Shown piece after piece: positions 15,912-24,316 of a stretch of DNA of 48,231 bases. Source of the stretch: DASSLY01 sp035689185 (GTDB taxonomy: Bacteria > Actinomycetota > Actinomycetes > Actinomycetales > Dermatophilaceae); the NCBI GenBank assembly GCA_035689185.1, contig DASSLY010000071.1, forward strand, positions 1 through 48,231, read 5' to 3'. Below the pieces are notes generated by a model. It saw only the letters and a program-made list of their open reading frames with translations. It was not told where the DNA came from and searched no databases. Numbering within the stretch: position 1 is the first letter of the stretch; each line of letters opens with the position of its first letter. The translations under genes and the position numbers were made by a program.

Positions 15912-16569
15912 TGAACAGCCTCCGGGTCAGCCGGGAGTGGGCGTGCGCCCACGCCTCGGCCAACGGGGCCGCGGGCGCGGGGATGTCAGCGGGGTCGACT
16001 GTGCCGGCCACCCGGCATACCAGGTCCTCGACCTCCGGCCGTGCCGCCAGCGCCCACCGCACCGTTTGGACCGGGTCCAGCGGGGCCAGCTTGAGCGCGG
16101 CCGAGCACACCGACTGGACCTCGTCGTAGCCGACCAGGGCGGCCAGCTGCTCGCCGGTCAGGTCCAGCGCGGCGGCGAGCCCGGCCAGCACCAGGGGCCG
16201 GGACGGTTGGTCGACCAGGGCCATCGCGAGGGTGGCCGGGTGGTCGGGGAACAGGCTGCGCAGCAGCCGCAGCGCGCCCCGGCCCAGGGTCACCGAGGCC
16301 TGCCGCTGCACCTGGCTGGGCGTCCGGGCGGCCCAGTGGGCGAGCACGGCCGCCAGCGGGTGCGGCGACTGCCCGCGCAGCACTCGCAGCGCGCACACGG
16401 CGGTGCCCGCGTCGACGGTCGCCACCGTGCGCAGCCGCACCACCAGGTATGCCGGGATGTCGCCTGGTGCCATCCCCGCGGTCAGCGCCGGCTCCAGGCC
16501 GGCGGACTGGGTGTGCGCGCCGGCGGGCAACCGGGCGTCGGCCAGGAGCATGAGCGCGAGATCCGGCAT
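15904..16569 (-). CDS. ureF: urease accessory protein UreF
   Basis: This 221-residue protein is UreF, the activator of the UreD–UreF–UreG nickel-insertion complex. It opens with the typical LMLLADARLPAGAHTQSAGLEP segment (UreF proteins start with a LLQLADSxFPxGxFxHSxGLE-like stretch) and is all-helical; the C-terminus HSRLTRRLFSA also fits. It lies 13 bases after ureC and overlaps ureG by eight bases, within the single operon. Confidence 0.93.
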   Translation of the reverse strand: MPDLALMLLADARLPAGAHTQSAGLEPALTAGMAPGDIPAYLVVRLRTVATVDAGTAVCALRVLRGQSPHPLAAVLAHWAARTPSQVQRQASVTLGRGALRLLRSLFPDHPATLAMALVDQPSRPLVLAGLAAALDLTGEQLAALVGYDEVQSVCSAALKLAPLDPVQTVRWALAARPEVEDLVCRVAGTVDPADIPAPAAPLAEAWAHAHSRLTRRLFSA

Positions 16570-16582
16570 CAGGTCCCCGGCC

Positions 16583-18286
16583 TCAGAACAGCGCGTAGAG
16601 CTGGGCCAGCGGCAGCTCGCTGACCGGTGCCGGGACCACCCGCTCGCCGTCGATGTCGATCTCGAAGGTCTCCGCGTCGACCTCGATGCGCGGGAGCGCG
16701 TCGTTGTTGCGCATGTCCGCCTTGGTGACCCCGCGGGTCGGCCGGACCGGGCTCAACGCGCGCCGCAGCCCCAGTCGGCCGGCCAGGCCGTCCTGGACCG
16801 CCGCCGGCGCGACGAAGGCCACCGAGAGGTCGGCCGCGCCGCCGTTGACCAGCGCGTCGCGCATGAGCACCGGCTGGGGCGTGGGGATGGAGGCGTTCGG
16901 GTCGCCCAGCGCGGCGGTCACGATCGCCCCACCCTTGATGACCACCGACGGCCGGACGGCGAACAGTCGCGGTTCCCACAGCACCAGATCGGCCAGCTTC
17001 CCGGGTTCGACCGACCCCACCTCGTGGTCGATGCCGTGCGCGACGGCGGGGTTGATCGTGTACTTGGCGACGTACCGGCGGGCCCGCTCGTTGTCCGCGG
17101 GCAGCCCCCCCGCCAGCGGGCCGAGGCGCGCCTTCATCACGTGGGCGACCTGCCAGGTGCGGGTGATGACCTCCCCGATCCGGCCCATCGCCTGGGCGTC
17201 GGAGGAGGTCATCGACAGGGCGCCCAGGTCGTGCAGGATGTCCTCGGCCGCGATGGTGGTGGCCCGGATCCGCGACTCGGCGAAGGCCAGGTCCTCCGGC
17301 ACCGAGGGGTTCAGGTGGTGGCAGACCATCAGCATGTCGAGGTGCTCAGGGACGGTGTTGACGGTATGCGGCAGGGTCGGGTTGGTCGACCCGGGCAGCA
17401 CGTTGGGCTGGCCGGCGATCTCCAGGATGTCCGGCGCGTGCCCGCCGCCGGCGCCCTCGGTGTGGAAGGCGTGGATGCTGCGGCCGGCGATGGCGGCCAG
17501 GGTCGACTGCACGTAGCCGGCCTCGTTCAGGCTGTCGCTGTGCAGCGCGACCTGCAGGCCGTACTCGTCCGCGGCCCGCAGTGCGGCGTCGATGGCCGCC
17601 GGGGTGGAGCCCCAGTCCTCGTGGCACTTGTATGCCGCGGCGCCCCCCAGCGCCTGCTCGCGCAGGCCGGCCCGGCTGACCGTGTTGCCCTTGCCCATCA
17701 GCAGCAGGTTCACCGGCAGGTGGTCCAGGCCCCGAAGCACCGTCTGCAGGTGCCAGGGCCCAGGGGTCACCGTCGTCGCCTTGGATCCCTCCGACGGTCC
17801 GGTGCCGCCGCCGCCGAGCGTGGTCAGCCCGGTGGCGAGCGCCTCGACCACCTGGCTGGTGGACAGGAAGTGGACGTGCAGGTCGACCCCGCCGGCGGTG
17901 AGGATCTTGCCCTCGCCGGCAATCACGTCGGTGCCGGGGCCGATCTCCAGGTCCGGGTGGACCCCGTCGGCGATGTCGGGGTTGCCGGCCTTGCCCAGCG
18001 CCACGATCCGCCCGGACCGGATGCCCACGTCGGCCCGCACCACCCCCCAGTGGTCCAGCACCACGGCGTTGGTGATGACCGTGTCGAGCGCGCCCTCGGT
18101 GTTGCTGCGGGTCCCCTGGGCCATCGACTCCCGGATCGACTTGCCGCCGCCGAAGACGGCCTCCTCCCCGCCGGCGGTGAGGTCCTGCTCGACCTCCACC
18201 CACAGGTCGGTGTCGCCGAGCCGCACCTGGTCGCCGACCGTGGGGCCGTACAGCGCGGCATACCGGCTCCTGCTCAGTTCAGCCAC
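16583..18286 (-). CDS. ureC: urease subunit alpha UreC
   Basis: This 567-residue catalytic subunit hydrolyses urea to ammonia and carbamate. Nickel ligands are visible: H137 and H139 in DLHVHF, the lysine to be carbamylated K220 in YKCHEDWG, H249, H275 and D363. The mobile flap cysteine C322 is in MVCHHL. All catalytic residues are present, so the enzyme should be active. Two normally well-kept stretches differ from the commonest forms: DLHVHFLSTSQ instead of a DTHIHFICPQ-like sequence, and Cys directly after K220. The ATG start overlaps the ureAB end by eight bases. Confidence 0.97.
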   Translation of the reverse strand: MAELSRSRYAALYGPTVGDQVRLGDTDLWVEVEQDLTAGGEEAVFGGGKSIRESMAQGTRSNTEGALDTVITNAVVLDHWGVVRADVGIRSGRIVALGKAGNPDIADGVHPDLEIGPGTDVIAGEGKILTAGGVDLHVHFLSTSQVVEALATGLTTLGGGGTGPSEGSKATTVTPGPWHLQTVLRGLDHLPVNLLLMGKGNTVSRAGLREQALGGAAAYKCHEDWGSTPAAIDAALRAADEYGLQVALHSDSLNEAGYVQSTLAAIAGRSIHAFHTEGAGGGHAPDILEIAGQPNVLPGSTNPTLPHTVNTVPEHLDMLMVCHHLNPSVPEDLAFAESRIRATTIAAEDILHDLGALSMTSSDAQAMGRIGEVITRTWQVAHVMKARLGPLAGGLPADNERARRYVAKYTINPAVAHGIDHEVGSVEPGKLADLVLWEPRLFAVRPSVVIKGGAIVTAALGDPNASIPTPQPVLMRDALVNGGAADLSVAFVAPAAVQDGLAGRLGLRRALSPVRPTRGVTKADMRNNDALPRIEVDAETFEIDIDGERVVPAPVSELPLAQLYALF

Positions 18287-18899
18287 GGCTGCCCTCGCGG
18301 ACCTGGATGCCCGGGACGAGCCGGCGGCCGCGCAGGGTCACCGCCGCGACCCGACGGGACACCCCGGGCTCGAAGCGCACCGACGTGCCCGCCGGGATGT
18401 CCAGCCGGTAGCCGTGGGCCGCCGCCCGGTCGAAGGACAGCGCGGCGTTGCTGTCCGGCAGGTGCAGGTGGGAGCCGACCTGCACCGGGCGGTCGCCGGT
18501 GTTGACGATGACCAGGTCCAGCCGCTCGTCCGCCGGCCGCTCGTTGAGCAGGATGGTGCCTTCCGCTGCCCGGACCTGTCCGGGCACGTCGCCGCCGGTG
18601 CCGAGCGGGTGGTGCAGGGTGACCAGCTTGCGGCCGTCGGGGAAGGTCGCCTCGACCTGGACGTCGGCCAGCATGCCAGGCACGCCGTCCATCACCTGGT
18701 CCGCGGTGAGCACCGTGCACCCGGCCGCCATCAGCTCCGGCACGGTGGCCCCCTCGCGCGCCCGCTCGATCACCCAGGTGGACAGCAGGGCCACGGTCTC
18801 GGGGTAGTTCAGCCGCAGCCCGCGGGACAGCCGGTCGCGGGCGACCATGCCGGCCACGGACAGCAGCAGCTTCTCCACGTCGGCGTTGCTCAGGTGCAC
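18279..18899 (-). CDS. ureAB: fused urease gamma and beta subunits UreAB
   Basis: This 206-residue protein fuses the two small urease subunits in one chain. Residues 1-100 are the gamma subunit (LNYPETVALL, VPGMLADVQVEATFPDG). From about 108 the beta subunit follows (GTILLNERPADERLDL, QVGSHLHLPDSNAAL, VRFEPG). The fusion has no stop or frame change between the parts. Gamma–beta fusions are known from other ureases, including Helicobacter and some Actinobacteria. It starts ten bases after urtE, so transporter and enzyme are one transcription unit. Confidence 0.95.
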   Translation of the reverse strand: MHLSNADVEKLLLSVAGMVARDRLSRGLRLNYPETVALLSTWVIERAREGATVPELMAAGCTVLTADQVMDGVPGMLADVQVEATFPDGRKLVTLHHPLGTGGDVPGQVRAAEGTILLNERPADERLDLVIVNTGDRPVQVGSHLHLPDSNAALSFDRAAAHGYRLDIPAGTSVRFEPGVSRRVAAVTLRGRRLVPGIQVREGSRG

Positions 18900-18909
18900 G
18901 ACCGCTCCT

Positions 18910-19602
18910 TCACAGGGCCAGCGCGGCGCGGACCGCCTCCAGCGAGGCTGGACCGCCGGGGCCGGTGGCCTTGACCAGGCCGGACTGCAGGACTGTGTAC
19001 CGGTCGCAGGCTGTGACCGCGAACCCGACGTGCTGCTCGACCAGCAGCACCGACATGGCCCGGTCCCTGGCCAGGTGGACCACGGTGTCCTCGATCTGCT
19101 TGACCACGTTGGGCTGGATCCCCTCGGTCGGCTCGTCCAGCACCAGCAGGCGGGGCCGGGTGAGCAGGGCGCGGGCGATGGCCAGCTGCTGGCGCTGGCC
19201 GCCGGACAGCAGCCCGGCCCGCCGGCGCAGCAGCTGGCGCAGCGCGGGGAAGAGGTCCAGCGCCTCGTCCATGCGCTTTCGCCCGTCGCGGTGGCCGTCC
19301 GCGATCACCTGCAGGTTCTCCGCGGTGGTGAGGTCGGCGAAGGACTGCTGACCCTGCGGGACGTAGGCCAGCCCCCGCGCGACCCGGCGGTGCGGCGCCG
19401 AGCGTGTGTGGTCCTGGCCGTCGATCAGCACCCGGCCGCTTCGGGGCCGCAGCAGTCCCACGGCGGCCCGCAGCAGCGTGCTCTTGCCGGCGCCGTTGTG
19501 GCCCAGCACGGCGGTCACGCTCCCCGCCGGGACTTCCAGGCTGACGCCGTGCACCACCGTCGTGCGGCCGTAGCCGACGTGGACGTCGTCCAGGGTGAGC
19601 AT
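18910..19602 (-). CDS. urtE: urea ABC transporter ATP-binding subunit UrtE
   Basis: This 230-residue ATPase is the second nucleotide-binding subunit of a urea (branched-chain amino acid type) ABC importer. Walker A is GHNGAGKST (about 34-42), the signature is LSGGQRQQLAIARALL, Walker B is LLVLDEPTEG, and an H-loop lies in LLVEQH. The EGIQPNVVKQIEDT stretch after Walker B is characteristic of UrtE. The ATG overlaps the urtD stop as TGATG. Confidence 0.95.
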   Translation of the reverse strand: MLTLDDVHVGYGRTTVVHGVSLEVPAGSVTAVLGHNGAGKSTLLRAAVGLLRPRSGRVLIDGQDHTRSAPHRRVARGLAYVPQGQQSFADLTTAENLQVIADGHRDGRKRMDEALDLFPALRQLLRRRAGLLSGGQRQQLAIARALLTRPRLLVLDEPTEGIQPNVVKQIEDTVVHLARDRAMSVLLVEQHVGFAVTACDRYTVLQSGLVKATGPGGPASLEAVRAALAL

Positions 19603-20438
19603 CAGTGACCTTCCGCCGCGGCCGTGCCCAGATAGATCTCCTGGACCAGGGGGTCGGCCTGGATCTGCGCGACCGACCCCTGGCTCAACACCTTCCCGGC
19701 GTGCATCACCGTAACCGAGTCGGCGACGGCACGCATGAACTCCATGTCGTGCTCGACCACGACGACGGTGCGGTGCGGGCTGAGCCGGCGCAGCAGCACG
19801 GCGGTCTCCTCCCGTTCGGCCTGGCTCATCCCGGCCACCGGCTCGTCCAGCAGCAGCAGCCGGGCGTCCTGGACCAGGAGCATCCCGATCTCCAGCCACT
19901 GCTTCTGCCCGTGGGCGAGCCGGCCGGCGGCGGCGTCGCGCAGCCGGGCCAGCCCAACCGCCTCCAGCGCCACGTCGACGCTCTCCGGCACCTGGCGGCG
20001 ACGCCGCAGCAGAGTTCTCCGCGGGCGGCCGGCCCCGGCGGCCAGGTCGAGGTTCTGCAGGACGGACAGCTCCTCGATGACGCTGGCCGTCTGGAAGGTC
20101 CGCCCCACCCCCTGCCGGACGATGCGGTGCACCTTCATCCCGGCCAGCTGCCGGTGGCCGAACATGACCGAGCCCTTGGCCGGCACCTGGCCGGTGATGG
20201 CGTCGATGACCGTGGTCTTGCCGGCCCCGTTGGGGCCGATGAGGAAGCGCAGGTCGCCCTGCAGGACGGTCAGGTCGATCCCGTCGACCGCGACGAAGTC
20301 GTCGAACCTGACCTGCAGGCCCCGGACCTCCAGGTAGTCGGCGTGGGTGTCGACGGGAGCCTTCTCAGCCAGGGCCGTGAGCTTGGCCACGTCGATGGCG
20401 GCGGCCAGCGACTCGCGCTCGGGCTGCTCCAGCGTCAT
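19602..20438 (-). CDS. urtD: urea ABC transporter ATP-binding subunit UrtD
   Basis: This 278-residue protein is the first ATPase of the urea importer. An N-terminal 35-residue lead precedes the ABC domain. It shows Walker A GPNGAGKTT, a Q-loop region GVGRTFQTASV, the UrtD-type signature LAHGQKQWLEIGMLL, Walker B LLLLDEPVAGM, and H-loop VVVEHDMEF. The GQKQW form replaces the classic LSGGQ, as is normal for UrtD. It overlaps urtC by four bases and urtE by one. Confidence 0.95.
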   Translation of the reverse strand: MTLEQPERESLAAAIDVAKLTALAEKAPVDTHADYLEVRGLQVRFDDFVAVDGIDLTVLQGDLRFLIGPNGAGKTTVIDAITGQVPAKGSVMFGHRQLAGMKVHRIVRQGVGRTFQTASVIEELSVLQNLDLAAGAGRPRRTLLRRRRQVPESVDVALEAVGLARLRDAAAGRLAHGQKQWLEIGMLLVQDARLLLLDEPVAGMSQAEREETAVLLRRLSPHRTVVVVEHDMEFMRAVADSVTVMHAGKVLSQGSVAQIQADPLVQEIYLGTAAAEGH

Positions 20439-21529
20439 ACCGCCGCCTCCTCGACCGCCCGGGTCCGCACCGGAGCCTGTTCCTGCGGCTCGGCCGGCTC
20501 GCGCCTGCGCAGCAGCCGCACCACCGAGGCCAGGCCACCGGGCAGGAACGCGACGACCCCGATGAACAGCGCCCCCTGGAAGTAGGTCCAGAACGACGGG
20601 AAGGCCTCGGACAGCCCGGTCTGCGCCCAGGAGATGGTGACCGCCCCCAGCACGGGACCCAGCAGTGACGCCCGGCCGCCGATGGCGACCCCGATGAGGA
20701 AGCCGATCGAGGGCACCACGCCGACGTCCGCGGGGGAGATGATGCCGACGACCGGCACGAACAGGGCCCCGCCGACCGCGGCGAACACCGCCGCGATGAC
20801 GAACGCGACGACCTTGACGTTCGCCGGGTCGTACCCGAGGAAGCGGACCCGGTTCTCCTGGTCGCGGACCGCGACGAGCAGCTCGCCGAACCGGGACCGC
20901 ATCAGGGCGCGGACCAGAAGCACCATAGCGATGAGCACGCCCGCGGCGATGTAGTACAGCATCCGACGGTTCACCGGGTCGGCCAGGTCGTAGCCGAAGA
21001 AGGACCGGAACCCGTTGAGCCCGTTGGTGCCGCCGGTGCTCTGCTGCTGGCCGACGAGCAGGATCGCGAACGCGGCCACCAGCGCCTGGGACAGGATCGC
21101 GAAGTAGGCACCCCGCACCCGCCGCCGGAACACCGCCAGCCCCAGCAGCAGCGCCAGGGCCGCCGGCAGCGTCACGATGAGCAGCAGCGTGGCCGCCGCG
21201 GAGCGCATGGGCAGCCACCAGCCGGGCAGCTCTCCGGTGCCGTAGAGCAGCATGAAGTCGGGCACCCCGCCCGGACCGGCGTCGGCCAGCTTCAGGTGCA
21301 TCGCCATCAGGTAGCCGCCGAGACCGAAGAACACCCCCTGGCCCATGGTGAGCAGCCCGCCCTGGCCCCAGGCCAGGCCGATGCCGACGGCCACCATCGC
21401 CAGGCACAGGAACTTGGCGAGCAGGCCGAGCCGGAAGTCGGTCAGCACCGCCGGCGCGAGACCGAACAGCACGCCGGCAGCGACCGCGACCCCCAGCCAC
21501 GGCTGCAGCCGAGCCCCCAGCGCGCTCAT
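20435..21529 (-). CDS. urtC: urea ABC transporter permease UrtC
   Basis: This 364-residue polytopic membrane protein is the LivM-type permease of the urea importer, with roughly nine to ten membrane segments. The WGQGGLLTMGQGVFFGLGGYLMAM region and the RDQENRVRFLGYDPANVK cytoplasmic loop (contact site for the ATPases) are typical. The ATG at 21529 overlaps the urtB stop by four bases; the end overlaps urtD as ATGA. Confidence 0.95.
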   Translation of the reverse strand: MSALGARLQPWLGVAVAAGVLFGLAPAVLTDFRLGLLAKFLCLAMVAVGIGLAWGQGGLLTMGQGVFFGLGGYLMAMHLKLADAGPGGVPDFMLLYGTGELPGWWLPMRSAAATLLLIVTLPAALALLLGLAVFRRRVRGAYFAILSQALVAAFAILLVGQQQSTGGTNGLNGFRSFFGYDLADPVNRRMLYYIAAGVLIAMVLLVRALMRSRFGELLVAVRDQENRVRFLGYDPANVKVVAFVIAAVFAAVGGALFVPVVGIISPADVGVVPSIGFLIGVAIGGRASLLGPVLGAVTISWAQTGLSEAFPSFWTYFQGALFIGVVAFLPGGLASVVRLLRRREPAEPQEQAPVRTRAVEEAAV

Positions 21530-22410
21530 GCCAGGCTCCTGGTCCGCACGCTGAACAGTCCCTGCGGGCGGAGCTGGAGGAAGGCGACCACAACGAGCAG
21601 CAGCAGCACCTTGGCCAGGCTGGCGGTGGTCGACAGCTGGAAGAACGACTGCAGCACGCCGAGCCCGAAGGCGGCCAGCACTGCCCCCTTCACCTTCCCG
21701 ATCCCGCCGACGACGACCACCAGGAAGGCGTCGACGATGTAGTTCTGCCCCAGGGTCGGCCCGATCGAACCGAGCAGGGTCAGCGCCACCCCGGCCACGC
21801 CCGCCAGGCCCGAGCCGATGAAGAACGTCGTCCGGTCGATCCGGGTCGAGGACAGCCCGGACGTCTCGGCCAGGTCGCGGTTCTGCACGACGGCCCGCAC
21901 CCGCCGGCCGAGGCGGGTGCGGGCCAGCACCAGCGCCACCCCGGCGGCGCACACGGCGGCCATGACCAGGATGAACAGCCGGGTCCTGGGCATCGCGACC
22001 CCGGCCAGCAGCACCGGGCCGGCCAGCCAGTCCGGCGCGCGGACGTCGACGTTGGGGGCGCCGAAGATGTCCCTGGCCACCTGCTGCAGCACCAGGGCCA
22101 CACCCCAGGTGACCAGCAGCGTGTCCAGCGGGCGGCGCCGCATCCGGGAGATGAGCAGCATCGCCAGCACGACCCCGAGCGCGCCGGCCACGACGAAGGC
22201 CACCGGCAGCGACACCAGCAGCGAGACCCCGGCGTCGGTGACGGCCTGCTGGGCCACGTATGCGGTGTACGCGCCGATCATGATGAACTCGCCGTGCGCC
22301 ATGTTGATGACGCCCAGCTGGCCGAAGGTCAGGGCCAGGCCGAGGGCGGCCAGCAGCAGCACCGAGCCGATGGACAGCCCGGCGAAGGTCTGGGAGAGCG
22401 CGATGTCCAT
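21526..22410 (-). CDS. urtB: urea ABC transporter permease UrtB
   Basis: This 294-residue LivH-type permease pairs with UrtC. It has the family segment FGQLGVINMAHGEFIMIGAY (about residues 29-48), around eight membrane helices and the loop QNRDLAETSGLSSTRIDR. The ATG at 22410 is preceded by an AAGGGAAGGA-type ribosome site. The 38-base gap after urtA is the largest inside the operon, which may allow separate processing of the highly expressed binding protein message. Confidence 0.95.
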   Translation of the reverse strand: MDIALSQTFAGLSIGSVLLLAALGLALTFGQLGVINMAHGEFIMIGAYTAYVAQQAVTDAGVSLLVSLPVAFVVAGALGVVLAMLLISRMRRRPLDTLLVTWGVALVLQQVARDIFGAPNVDVRAPDWLAGPVLLAGVAMPRTRLFILVMAAVCAAGVALVLARTRLGRRVRAVVQNRDLAETSGLSSTRIDRTTFFIGSGLAGVAGVALTLLGSIGPTLGQNYIVDAFLVVVVGGIGKVKGAVLAAFGLGVLQSFFQLSTTASLAKVLLLLVVVAFLQLRPQGLFSVRTRSLA

Positions 22411-22448
22411 GAATGCGGTCCTTCCCTTGCGCTTGGGTCGGCTTCGGG

Positions 22449-23729
22449 TCAGGACAGGCTCTTGCCCCAGTCGTAGGTCGTGAGGAAGGGGTCGGGCTCG
22501 ATCGGCTTGCCCGACGACCACACCGTGTGGATCAGCCCGTCGGCGCCGATCTTGCCGATCAGCGCGGTCTTGGCGATGTGGTGGTTCTCGCCGTTGACGG
22601 TCACGGTGCCCTCGGGGGCGTCGAAGGAGACGCCGCCGGCCGCGGCTTGGACCGCCGGGACGGCGAACGACTTCGCCTTCTCCACCGTCGCCTTCCACAG
22701 GTACAGCGAGGTGTATGCGGCTTCCATCGGGTCCGAGGTCACCCGCTTGGCGCCGTAGGCCGCCTTGAACGCGGCCACGAACGTGGCGTTCGCCGGGCTG
22801 GCCACGGTCTGGTAGTAGTTCCACGCGGTCAGCTGGCCCGTGATGTTCTGTGCGCCGATGCCGCCGACCTCCTCCTCGGCGATGGACACCGAGACGACCG
22901 GCATGCGGGCCGCGGTCAGGCCGATGTTGGTGTACTCCTTGAAGAAGGCGACGTTCGAGTCGCCGTTGAGGGTGTTGAACACCGCCGAGGCGCCCGCGGA
23001 CTTCACCTTGCCGACGATGGTGGCGAAGTCGGTGCTGCCCAGCGGGGCGTACTCCTCACCCAGCACCTTCATCCCGTTGGCCGCCGCGTAGGCCTTGATG
23101 ATCTTGTTCGCCGTCCGCGGGAACACGTAGTCCGACCCGACGAGGAACAACGAGGTCTTGCCCTGCTCCTTGAGGTATTCCAGCGCGGGCACGATCTGCT
23201 GGTTGGTCGTGGCGCCGGTGTAGAAGATGTTCTTCGACGCCTCCAGCCCTTCGTACTGCACCGGGTAGTAGAGCAGCGCGTTGCTGGACTCGAATACCGG
23301 CAGCATCGCCTTGCGGCTGGCCGAGGTCCAGCCGCCGAAGACGGCGGCGACGCAGTCGGCGGAGATGAGCTTCTTGGCCTTCTCGGCGAAGATCGTCGGC
23401 TCGGACGCGCCGTCCTCGGTGACCACCTGAAGCTGCTTGCCGAGCACGCCGCCGGCGGCGTTGATCTGCTTGGCGGCCAGGTTGAGCGCGTCGTTGACGG
23501 TCTTCTCCGAGATGGCCATGGTCCCGGACAGGGAGTCCAGGAAGCCGATCTTCACCGTGCTCCCGGAGGTGTCCAGGCAGGAGGACTTGGTCGAGCCGGC
23601 GGAGGCGGCGCCGGCGGCGGCTGACTCGGTCTTGGCGCCGCAGCCGGCCAGGGCCAGGGTCACGGCGCCGGTCAGTGCCACGGCGGCGACCAGTGGGCTG
23701 CGGCGTGAGCGAGGGGAGGTGGAGGGCAA
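22449..23729 (-). CDS. urtA: urea ABC transporter substrate-binding protein UrtA
   Basis: This 426-residue lipoprotein captures urea outside the membrane. A basic N-terminus, a hydrophobic stretch and the lipobox LAGC with lipidated C30 form a type II signal. The periplasmic-type Leu/Ile/Val-binding fold follows, with KIGFLDSLSGTMAISE and LLYYPVQYEGLEASKN typical of UrtA. The start is a TTG at 23729, supported by AAGGGA six bases upstream; a nearby ATG at 23746 is out of frame. This is the first gene of the urea operon. Confidence 0.95.
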   Translation of the reverse strand: MPSTSPRSRRSPLVAAVALTGAVTLALAGCGAKTESAAAGAASAGSTKSSCLDTSGSTVKIGFLDSLSGTMAISEKTVNDALNLAAKQINAAGGVLGKQLQVVTEDGASEPTIFAEKAKKLISADCVAAVFGGWTSASRKAMLPVFESSNALLYYPVQYEGLEASKNIFYTGATTNQQIVPALEYLKEQGKTSLFLVGSDYVFPRTANKIIKAYAAANGMKVLGEEYAPLGSTDFATIVGKVKSAGASAVFNTLNGDSNVAFFKEYTNIGLTAARMPVVSVSIAEEEVGGIGAQNITGQLTAWNYYQTVASPANATFVAAFKAAYGAKRVTSDPMEAAYTSLYLWKATVEKAKSFAVPAVQAAAGGVSFDAPEGTVTVNGENHHIAKTALIGKIGADGLIHTVWSSGKPIEPDPFLTTYDWGKSLS

Positions 23730-23791
23730 GGTCGTTCCCTTTCCATGGGCCGGCCGCGTGCAGGCAGGGGCGTGAGCGACGCGCGACGGCG

Positions 23792-23862
23792 GTGGCAGTC
23801 GGGTGGCAGTCGGTGACAGTCAGTGACAATCAGTGACAGTCGCCGGCAGTCGCCGGCAGTCG
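23792..23862. repeat. 10-bp phased repeats upstream of urtA
   Basis: Seven copies of a GTGRCAGTCR-like decamer lie in a row (units at 23792, 23803, 23813, 23823, 23833, 23843 and 23853), with one extra base after the first. The last two begin CCGG instead of GTGA. Ten bases is about one helical turn, so a protein could bind all copies on one face. The array ends 63 bases before the urtA start codon. Confidence 0.85.
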
Positions 23863-23901
23863 GAAAGGTACGCAGGTCGTGTTACGGGCAGCCTGTCCGC
23901 G

Positions 23902-23941
23902 GCGTTTCCCGGACATTGCGAAATGGCACGGCGGGAAACGC
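23902..23941. promoter_or_regulatory. inverted repeat upstream of urtA
   Basis: GCGTTTCCCG (23902-23911) and CGGGAAACGC (23932-23941) are perfect inverted arms 20 bases apart. The GTTTC/GAAAC cores resemble half-sites of the actinobacterial nitrogen regulator GlnR, but the partner GTNAC half-sites at the expected spacing are not present. It is a candidate operator for nitrogen control. Confidence 0.35.
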
Positions 23942-24032
23942 TGCCGCAATGCCGGTGCGGTATGCCGCTCGGCGCACGGGGGGATGGCAGCCGGGCGCTC
24001 GCGCGCCCGGGCCGGTGGCCGGAAACGTGGAA

Positions 24033-24076
24033 GGGTGACGGCTCGGAAAGCAGGGGGTCTGACCGAGCCGTCACCC
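24033..24076. terminator. 14-bp perfect hairpin
   Basis: GGGTGACGGCTCGG (24033-24046) is exactly complementary to CCGAGCCGTCACCC (24063-24076) with a 16-base loop. It lies about 240 bases after the minus-strand carboxypeptidase stop. It is the most stable simple hairpin noticed in the window. A terminator of the sdh unit is the simplest reading, although the distance is long and there is no T-run; a regulatory RNA element before urtA is the alternative. Confidence 0.5.
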
Positions 24077-24316
24077 GTTCGGGGGGCGAGCGCCGCGCGT
24101 GTCGTCGAGTGGGACGTCTGGGCTCTCGCTGGGGACAAGTGTGCGGGCTCCCCGCCCGGTCGGCATCGGGCAAAAGGATGAGACGCGATCCACGAACGCG
24201 CCGTTGACCTGCGGTTACATGGCGTTTGTCCCGAGATGCGTGGTCCAGCGCGGGGACGTCCTATCGGCGCAGCCCGGTCCGGGCCCGCACCGCCTGTCGG
24301 TCCATCGGAGTCCTTC

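Larger units (their letters stand above)
23730..24316. other. 587-base gap upstream of urtA
   Basis: No gene is supported between the carboxypeptidase stop and urtA. The gap holds, from urtA outward, seven 10-bp repeats (23792-23862), an inverted repeat (23902-23941), one GTATGCC motif (23960) and a strong hairpin (24033-24076). No known riboswitch was recognised. Short open frames here have repetitive sequence and no ribosome sites. It probably contains the terminator of the sdh–carboxypeptidase unit and the promoter and operator of the urea operon. Confidence 0.6.

Noticed and set aside
23881..23950. GlnR box upstream of urtA
   Set aside because: GTTTC and GAAAC cores exist, but the partner half-sites at a six-base distance read ATTGC and GCAAT instead of GTNAC, so it is only listed as a candidate operator.
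23730..24316. guanidine-type riboswitch before the urea operon
   Set aside because: The context made it worth looking for, but I could not find its conserved core. The repeats and hairpin explain the structure seen.
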